Below, piece by piece: positions 56,626-64,000 of a stretch of 64,000 nt of DNA (its first letter is position 1; every line of letters starts with the position of its first letter). The notes under the pieces are model-generated. The model made no database searches, was not told the origin of the DNA, and saw only the letters and a program-made list of their open reading frames with translations. The DNA is from Tachypleus tridentatus (lineage: Eukaryota; Arthropoda; Merostomata; Xiphosura; Limulidae), in the NCBI RefSeq assembly GCF_004210375.1, contig NC_134834.1, positions 40,886,264 through 40,950,263 on the forward strand, in the 5' to 3' direction. The translations under genes were made by a program, and so were the position numbers.

Positions 56626-56884
56626 GTAGGGTTTTTAAGCATGTTAAACTGTACTAAGGTGTTTCACAACTGGATATGGTTTAGAGTTAACATATAAATA
56701 TATTATAAAAGTAACAGTCACAGGTCTTTGAGTGAACTTATAAAGCTTGTTAGACTATATTTTAAAAGTTGTATGGTTTTCATGAAAATGACTCATTAAA
56801 ACATTTATTTTCTGTGTAACTTTTTATACTTTCATAAACAAAGATGTTGAGAACAGGACTTTGGAAAAAACAATAGTTTCTTAC

Positions 56885-57310
56885 TGTATGGTAACACAAT
56901 CTTTGACCAAAGCCTGATAAATTGGTAAGCATTCTTTGGAAAAACATAAACTTATTTTAGTACCAGTACTATTGGTTCCAGAATAATTCCATGCTTCATA
57001 TGTTCTCTTAAAATGACTTACATTTAATGCTTCTGTAACATCTGAAGGCAATCCATTCCAAAGGCCAACCATCTTGTTTTAAAAAAAAAAAACCTTTTCC
57101 CCAACCAAGTTTTCTGTTTTATCTTCAAACCTTACAATTCTCAGTAATAAATGTGGATAAAAGATTATGCATCAATACTATTAGTTCTGCTAGTAATTTT
57201 AAACATCTCAATCATATTCCCTCTAACTCTTTTTTTTCAAGAGGAAACAAGTCCAGCAATCTTAACCTATCCACAATGTGTTGAGAAAATAAAGTGAATA
57301 TTCATTAACT
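56885..57310 (-). pseudogene. CR1-like LINE ORF2 C-terminal relic
   Basis: On the minus strand: EKKRVRGNMIEMFKIT (about 57240), then a degenerate TRGH..K region, then VGLWNGLPSDVTEALNVSHF. This is the order RLRGDMIETFKI ... VVxLWNxLPxxVVEAxxLxxFK found at the end of CR1-type RTs. A poly-A/T run at 57077-57090 causes a frame change. Only the last part of the protein remains. Confidence 0.68.
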
Positions 57311-57319
57311 TCTCTGCTC

Positions 57320-59199
57320 TCAGAAACATCCAGGATGATGATTATTTTTTTTAATCTTCCACATATGTGAAAGAGAGACTGTCAGTTTTATAGGAAACAA
57401 ATTGATTTCATTCACTGAATGTTATTCACTAGTGTCATAAAATCCAGTTCACATCAGTGTTGTAGCTTAAGTGTCAGTTACTTCTTTGTAACTATTTTAT
57501 CATTAATTTACACTCCCCCCCATTTAACTGTATTTCTGTTTGCTGTTTAGGAGGACTTTAGCATAGACTTGTGTTGTTACTGATAGATCAAAGCAGGCCT
57601 ACACTAAGACATAGTTGACACTATCAGTTAAACATTGTTTTGATCAAAATGATTAAACATTGATTGTTCAAACAAACATTTAAAGCAATTATATGAAATT
57701 ATAGAGAAGAATCTTTTATTTTGAAAGCTTCCTTAAATGTGAAGATTTATACTTGATTCTTTATTATGCTTATTATATATAAGCATAAACTGTGCTATGA
57801 TTTTATGTCACATCTTCAGTAAGCCTTTTTTTTTACAAAATTAAATTTATTTGAATTAGACAATTCATTGTTTGATCAGGTGGAGTGAATTACTGCAGAT
57901 GAAACAACAAGACAGTGTTTGAAGTCAAAAGGAAATGAAATACTTTATTCAGTGAATAGGATCTAAATAAGTCAGATAATTGTCCAACAATAAAACTGTT
58001 TAAAATAAAAATGTAGATATAATAAAAAGAAGAAGAAAATGATTGAATAGTGTGAAAAGTTATCAGTTAATGGAAATAAGATGATGTAAAGACTGGACTT
58101 TTATAGAAACCTTTGGCTTTTTCAAGAAAGATGAAGTGAACTTTTTAAGATCAGAGAGATTTGAATCTGAGAGTGTCAAAACTGTACATAGAACATTTAC
58201 TCTCTGTATAGCTGAACTGTCAGAAAAGAGGGCACCAAAATCTAAAATTACTTCTGATCTATACGAGTCATATGGTTTTCCCTCCATACACATGGTCAAA
58301 CAAGATACCATTCAGCTATCCCATAAAACATCTGATAAGTTCCATGACTAGTCAATCTACAAAAAGTATTAGCACATCAGGCTGGTTTTTGCAAGTGATT
58401 TGAAACTGGTTTAGTGTATTAAAAAGTTAGAACTTAGAAAAATTTAAGAATCCTGTAAATATGAAGTACGTGCTATGGGAAAGTAATGTATAGTACTTTT
58501 ATACTTCAATATTATCCATTACACACAAAACAGCTAGAAAAGCAGTAGCTTGAGTTAAGCCTCTTTTGTTGGATTTTGGGAGTGTTCTCCTTGTCTCTTA
58601 CTTTCAGAAATTCTAACAAAATCCAAGTAGGGTTGTGGATGTGGTAATTTACATTAAAGGTGTAAGCAGTTTAACAGATTTATTATTGATTCATTAATCT
58701 ATTTTACTTAAGCTGTACTTTGTTATTTTTCCTTTTTATTTATCAAAAATATTTTTGTAATTCACAAATATTGTAATTATAGGTTACAAATCATGCAAAT
58801 AATGTTGTTTGTAATGCATTTATTGTTTTGATGTAAATTGTAATATCATGAACATATAATATTTATCATATTATATAAAATTTTAATTTGAGATAGTTTG
58901 AATTTTTGTACATTAGTTTTCTAATTCAATAAAAATCAGATACAGTGAAGCCCAGCATGGCACTATCTTTTACATTTTCTGTAATGTTTTGTTTGGATAC
59001 AAAAATATGATTTTAATACTTTAATACACTAGCCTAAGCATTTTAGATAGATATATGTATTTGAAGAGCAAGGAAAAATGAAGCATTTTCAATTCCACGT
59101 CATTTGTTTGTGAAAGTTACATGAAAACAAAGTGATTAAAGTTGAGGCCAGGAGGTTAAGGTACTCAACTTGTTAAGCTATTATTGTTGGCTAGATCTT
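57320..59199. other. Right flank of exon 8, unassigned
   Basis: AT-rich. Short frames at 58063-58351 on both strands show no family. No further LAS1 exon was recognised. Confidence 0.45.
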
Positions 59200-59204
59200 C
59201 TTCC

Positions 59205-59840
59205 TTGTTTGCTCTGGAGAGTTTAAAAGACAAGTACTATTTATTTCTATTTGATGAGGAAAGTTTAAAAGAAAGGAACTGGCTGGTTCATATCTGCTGA
59301 GTACAGTTTTGAAGACAAGGTCTAGTTGGTCCCTGTCTACTGAGGAAAGTTTTAAAAAAATACTTGTTAGTTCCTATCTACTGAAGATAAATATTAGTTG
59401 GTAATAACTGCTTTGTTTTTGTGACAAAGCATTTTCAAAGCTGTTACTGGGGAAGCCCTGTTTGTTAAAGAATACTATGAAGACAAGTACTGATTATTTC
59501 TTATCTGCTAAAGACAAGTTCAAAGATTACTGTCTGATCGATCTTTCTTTACCAAAGATATAGTAGTTAAAAGGTTACTGTCTGATCTCTGTTTACTGAA
59601 AAGAAATGTAAAGATTAATGCTCTATAGTCCATTTTTTACTGAGAATAGTAGAAAACAAGTACTTTATTTACTCTATGAATGTGTGCTAGTTATCCTATA
59701 CTTAATGAAAAACATTATTAAATGTAAGTATTGACCAACCCCTAGCTTTTGAGGAGGAGTTTTAAAAAACTTACTTATCTCTACCTATCTGAAAAATTTT
59801 TGGTAAGATTTATTGGCTGTTCTAATTTATTGAGCAGGGT
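59205..59840 (+). repeat. Degenerate tandem repeat, unit about 55-65 bp
   Basis: Recurring blocks of the form gaggaaagtttaaaagacaa, gtact.gtt and gttcctatctactga, strongly diverged. At least eight units can be followed by eye. Confidence 0.6.
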
Positions 59841-59929
59841 TTATAGCACATATAGTGAATAAAAGTTTCAAAACATGCATTGGATAGTCATTATGTTATA
59901 AATTGTTGAATAATGGTACTGTTATATTC

Positions 59930-60499
59930 TCTAACTAATAATGTGGGTTATTAAGTAAGAGCATGATTATAATCTCTTAGACCTACAGAGTAGGTTGATT
60001 TATGACAACTTATATTATTTTAGACTAATAAGAGATATTGAGTGAGAAGATTGTCATAATCTTTTAGACATGCATCATAGGTTGGTATATGGTTATTATA
60101 TCATCTTAGACTAATAAAAAGGATACAAGTGAGAGCATTATTATAATCGTACAGACATGTAGTGGCATAGGTTGGCATATGAGATCTTTTATTATATTAC
60201 CTTAGATCAATAATAGGCACTATTAAGTTGGTATATGAGAACTTATTATAATCTGTAAGACTAATAACATGGGATACTAAGTGAAAGCAGTATTATAATC
60301 TCTTAGACATGCAGTACAAATTGGTACATGAGAAGTTTTATGAAAATCTTTAAGACATACATTGTAGGTTAGTATGTGCAAACTCTCATTATAATATCTT
60401 ACAGTAGTAACATTGACTATTGAGTCACAGCATTATTCTAATATCTTAGATGTACAACTTATGTTTGTGTATGAGAATTTTTATTATGTTGTCTTACAT
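59930..60499 (+). repeat. Satellite-like tandem repeat, left part
   Basis: Units of about 88-92 bp with taggttggtatatgagaact, ttattatattatcttagact and agtgagagcattattataat. Landmark taggttg-type steps fall at 59991, 60079, 60168, 60226, 60318, 60364 and 60458; some steps are half units. Confidence 0.8.
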
Positions 60500-60894
60500 C
60501 AGCAGTTCTCAAACTTTTTGATCTCAGGACTCTTTACACTCCTTAAAATGATTGAGGACCCCAAAAGAGCTTTTGTATATGTGGGTTATATCTATTGATA
60601 TTTACCATATTAGAAAGTAAAACAGAGAACTTTTTCAAATATTTCTTTATTAATTCATTTAAAAATAACAATAATAAACCCATTACATATTAAATATGAC
60701 ATATTTTTTATGAAAAATAACTATTTTTCAAAACAAAAAAACATTTTTAGTGTGAAGAGTGGCATTGTTTTACATTTTTGCAAATTTCTTTAATGTCTGG
60801 CTTAATAGGAGACAGCTGGATTCTCATATCTGCTTTTGCATTCAGTCTGTTGCATTATGTTGTTTTGGTTGAAGCATATGAAGAAAATCTGGCC

Positions 60895-62312
60895 TCACAC
60901 AGATATATAGTTGGAAAAGGGAGTATTTTTAACAGCTTTTTCAAATAATTGTGGATATTCTTCTTTGGTATTACACCAGAACTCGACAAGTGGTAGTTTC
61001 TCAAAGGTCAGTTGCAGTGTGGAATCTGAAACCATATCGATGAACTTTTCATTCTCTGTTATGTTAAAATCCATTGGTCTATCCTGCACTTTTAATGGAT
61101 TTTTTACCCAAGTATGATTTTGTAGCATCATGCATTGGTCATTTGGAACATATTGGTTCACTCAGTTATTCCAGATCTTCTAAATGTTGACAAATTTTAT
61201 TACACAATATCAAAAAAATAACTTGTTAATATCACCACCGATCTCATTAAAAAAGTCTAAGTACAGGGAAGCTGTCAAGCTCATGATAGCAGATACAAGT
61301 TGTCCACAATTCTAATTTTTGCTTAAAGGCTCAAATTTTATTACTTGCAAGAAATACTGTCAGTTGTATTCTTCGGAGTGACAGGCTCACTTCATTCATT
61401 TTCGAGATGTCTGCCAAATACCCAAGTCGGAATAACCATAGTTTGTCTCTCAGTCATTCTTTCAAGTAAAAATGATGTTCCATGAAAAAAGTGGCTAGTT
61501 CAGCTTACAACTCAAACAATCGCACAAGTGCTCTTCCTCGAGACAACTATCATACTTCGGTATGCAGCAGTAATGCTTCATGTGAACTTCCCATTTTGTC
61601 ACACAGAACACTAAAAAGACATGTACTCCATGGTTGAGATTTAATAAAGTTAATAATTTTTACTGCTTCATCAAGGACATTTTGAAGTGAAACTGGCTCT
61701 TTACCGTAATTGCGTAGCGGGGAAGAATACAACGACTACTAGAACAGTTTGGTGCTACTGCCTTGTTCATGCTAAGGCGCCAGCAGTTTTACCTACCATT
61801 GTTTTTGCACCATCAGTGCAAATATCAACACAGTTGTTCTAGGATAAACCATCATATTAAAACATTATTCAACACATTGAATATTTCAGCACCAGTTGTG
61901 TTTACTGGCAAGATTTACATAAAAGAAGATCTTCAAGGGTTAGTTGGTGCTGACACCGGATAAATACAAGCAAAACAGCAAGTCCAACCATATATGTAGA
62001 TGCATTCATTTATAAGGCAAAAGTAGAATTCTGCAGATGAGATATTAACTCAGTCTTCATGTTTGCAGATAATTCTTTAATTCGAGGAGTTACTGTATTG
62101 TTGGAAAGTGGCACAGCTGTGATTTCTTTTACTGACTTTTCATCCAGCATGCATTGAGAAATGTCAACTGTACAAGGTTTTATTAGTCTCTCAGCTTTTC
62201 CAGCCAGTGCAGTATGATAACTTATCTTGTAAGATGCTTCAGTGTTTTTTTTTTTCATTTTTAGTTTAAAAAGCTGTAACAAGTAATTTTTGGCTTTTAA
62301 AGAGCTGATCAT
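60895..62312 (-). pseudogene. hAT transposase (SCAND3/ZBED5-like), broken
   Basis: Read right to left. 62312-62010 has EASYKISYHTALAGKAERLI, DISQCMLDEKSVKEI and VPLSNNTVTPRIKELSANMK. 61732-61550 has LDEAVKIINFIKSQPW and DKMGSSHEALLLHTEV. 61161-60895 has MDFNITENEKFIDMVSDSTL and LPLVEFWCNTKEEYPQLFEK with VKNTPFSNYISV, the start of the C-terminal dimerisation region. The order and motifs match the SCAND3/FAM200/ZBED5 group of domesticated or active hAT proteins. Frameshifts and stops separate the pieces, and the N-terminal BED finger is not recognisable. Confidence 0.87.
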
Positions 62313-62942
62313 ATCTACATTTAAAATATTCAGTCCCTTTCAATTTAAACTGAATGATTGGTCTCAAAATTACACTGCAACTTAACTGGCACTATAATAC
62401 TATTTGAAAATGTTATGTTGCATAAGACACAATAAGGTAAATTATTAACATCTATAAAGCTGAGGGAAAGATAGCTTTTGTCATATTTTCATTTCTTATT
62501 TACAGTTTCGCCCAATTTCTTTGGAGTAGATTCCTCCCTTCCATGAGTCAGCAAACTCTGTTATATCAGTTACATCTTTTTCAGCATATTTTAACATAGA
62601 CGGTGCAGTTGTGTGTTGAGAAAGCGAGTCTTCTAATCTCCCTTTTTGAAGCCAACAATCCATCCTTAAATATAAGAAAAATATTTTAAAATCAGTTTTA
62701 GATAAAATTTAAAAAATTTTGAAAAGTTTTCAAAAAATTTGTAAAATGTTATTGCAAAACAAGACAACAAAGTGTACTTACTTCTCGAACGATTGAACAA
62801 TTGTTTGCTGTTTGATTCCTCTCAGCACTTGTACTCTCCTTCCAGATTTTTCTGTTGGAATGTTAGATTTCATTTCATTCAAGCTTAAGTGTAATTTTTG
62901 TATGTATTTATTTTTAGAATAGAGAAAAGTCCAAATTTATCG

Positions 62943-63215
62943 GGCTCAGCATGGCCAGTGGCTAAGGCACTCAACTCGTAGTCTGAAGGTCGTAGGTTTG
63001 AATCCCCATCACACCAAACATGCTGACCCTTTCAGCTGTGGGGGCATTATAATATTACAGACAATCCCACTATTCATTAGTAAAAGAGTAGTCATAGAGT
63101 TGGCGATGGGTGATGATGACTAGCTGTCTTCCCTCTAGTCTTACACTGCTAAAGTAGTGGTGGCTAGTGCAGGTAGCCCTCGTGTAGCTTTGTGCGAAAT
63201 TCAAAACAAACCAAA
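62943..63215 (+). mobile_element. SINE-1 copy f, nested in hAT
   Basis: Full-length but diverged SINE-1 (ggctcagcatggccagtgg .. gtgcgaaattcaaaacaaac). The 12-bp target-site duplication ccaaatttatcg (62931-62942 and 63216-63227) is perfect. Confidence 0.92.
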
Positions 63216-63540
63216 CCAAATTTATCGACCGTACAGGTTAAAATTAATTTAAATCCCAAATAAATTTAATGAAAGTTTGATCCAAAATATTATCACTTAT
63301 ATATGCAAAAACATGAGAAAGAAATCTTAGAACTTGAAGGCACAGCCTTCCTTCTTAAAGACTCAAAACATACTAAGATATTATTTGCCTTTTTCACTCT
63401 CATTCTCTCACTTGGTTCAAAATGTACAAAAATGTTTCATTGAAAGAATTGTATTATGAAAATAGTTTTGACCTTGCAGACCCCCTGAAGGGGCTTTGGG
63501 GACACCCAGGGGTCCTGGGACCACACTTTGAGAAATGCTG

Positions 63541-63830
63541 TCTTAGATAAATAGCAGGGGATACTAAGTGAGAGCACTATTATAATATCTTAAACGTGCA
63601 ACATAAGTTGGTATATAAGAACTTTTAGTATATTTTCTTAGACTAATTATAACTAGATACTAAGCTAGAGTATCATTATAATCTCTTAAACATGCACTTT
63701 ATGTTGGTATATGAGAACTTTTATTATAATTACTCAGACAATCAGTGTAGGTTAATACAGGAATACTTCTATTCTATTATCTTAGACTCACTGCATGGCA
63801 TGTTAAATGGACATCATTTTTTTTTTAGAG
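63541..63830 (+). repeat. Satellite-like tandem repeat, right part
   Basis: The same units as 59930-60499 resume after the hAT: actaagtgagagcactattataat, ataagttggtatataagaac and ttatgttggtatatgagaac (63606 and 63700, spacing 94). Confidence 0.8.
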
Positions 63831-64000
63831 ATTTGTAGCATAATCTAATAAATGAGATTATTATTTTAAACTGAAGGTTTGTAATGATTGTAGTTATTTT
63901 CAAACTGTTAAAAAAACTAGTGATGTAGTAGATACATGTTTGGTATTTATATATATTATCATGTTGAACTACTAGCGATATTGACAGTATTGTGCTATCA

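Larger units (their letters stand above)
60500..63540 (-). mobile_element. ZBED/SCAND3-like hAT transposon
   Basis: The ends cagcagttctcaaacttttt and, inverted from the right, cagcatttctcaaagtgtgg form hAT inverted repeats. The 8-bp flanks tcttacat (60492-60499) and tcttagat (63541-63548) differ at one base. The interior carries broken transposase pieces on the minus strand. SINE-1 copy f lies inside it, so the DNA element was there first. Confidence 0.88.

Noticed and set aside
57877..57960. Candidate LAS1 exon 9 after tttgatcag
   Set aside because: The phase-1 continuation meets no recognisable Las1 motif and lacks a convincing donor.
58063..58351. Overlapping open frames on both strands
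   Set aside because: Mirror frames of low-complexity codons with no family match; treated as chance.
59930..63830. CRISPR-like array
   Set aside because: Repeats are about 90 bp, diverged and contiguous with no spacers, in a eukaryotic genome; this is a degenerate satellite.

Overview
This is AT-rich metazoan DNA, most likely from a chelicerate. The tRNA-derived SINE that occurs six times here looks to me like the one common in horseshoe crab genomes, but that is recollection and not a search result. There are no bacterial-type operons. Nearly all open frames are broken transposon proteins. The only host gene I can support is LAS1 (human LAS1L), the HEPN endoribonuclease subunit that cleaves pre-rRNA ITS2. 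Eight exons on the + strand (5176-5234, 21707-21799, 37872-38012, 39614-39686, 46324-46554, 48490-48587, 49055-49137, 56416-56625) join with matching phases into 988 nt, about 329 codons. The gene continues past the right edge of the window. It spreads under 1 kb of coding sequence over 51 kb, and transposon insertions in its introns account for much of that size.

Layout. 1-5175: upstream flank with a hAT transposase relic (93-700) and six SINE copies from two tRNA-derived families. 5176-5234: LAS1 exon 1. 5235-21706 (intron 1): a cluster of Penelope terminal-repeat relics, a duplicated LINE tail, then a DIRS-like retroelement relic (about 7405-16720) containing a 5.5-kb LINE (7626-13098) and followed by a second, internally deleted LINE (about 16724-20482). 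21800-37871 (intron 2): a SINE, two mini-mariners, a piggyBac-like mini-element, a deleted hAT, a second DIRS-like relic holding a third LINE copy that is only 1.5 kb, and a Penelope-like element with RT and GIY-YIG domains. 38013-46323: a Penelope terminal-repeat relic and a third DIRS-like relic with a tyrosine recombinase remnant. 46555-56415: a dispersed repeat pair, a hAT-like MITE and a truncated Tc1 element. 56626-64000: a CR1-like LINE tail, degenerate tandem repeats, and a satellite of about 90 bp split by a 3-kb ZBED/SCAND3-like hAT that itself carries a SINE.

Main signals for follow-up: (a) the LINE and both SINE families share a 3' hairpin tail of the GCACA-GATAGCC-GCTTTGTGC type, which suggests the LINE reverse transcriptase mobilised the SINEs; (b) a hammerhead-ribozyme-like core lies in the Penelope terminal repeat; (c) several families are represented by internally deleted copies that still have clean target-site duplications; (d) nested insertions allow relative dating. 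All calls come from reading the sequence and remembered family features; no database search was run.
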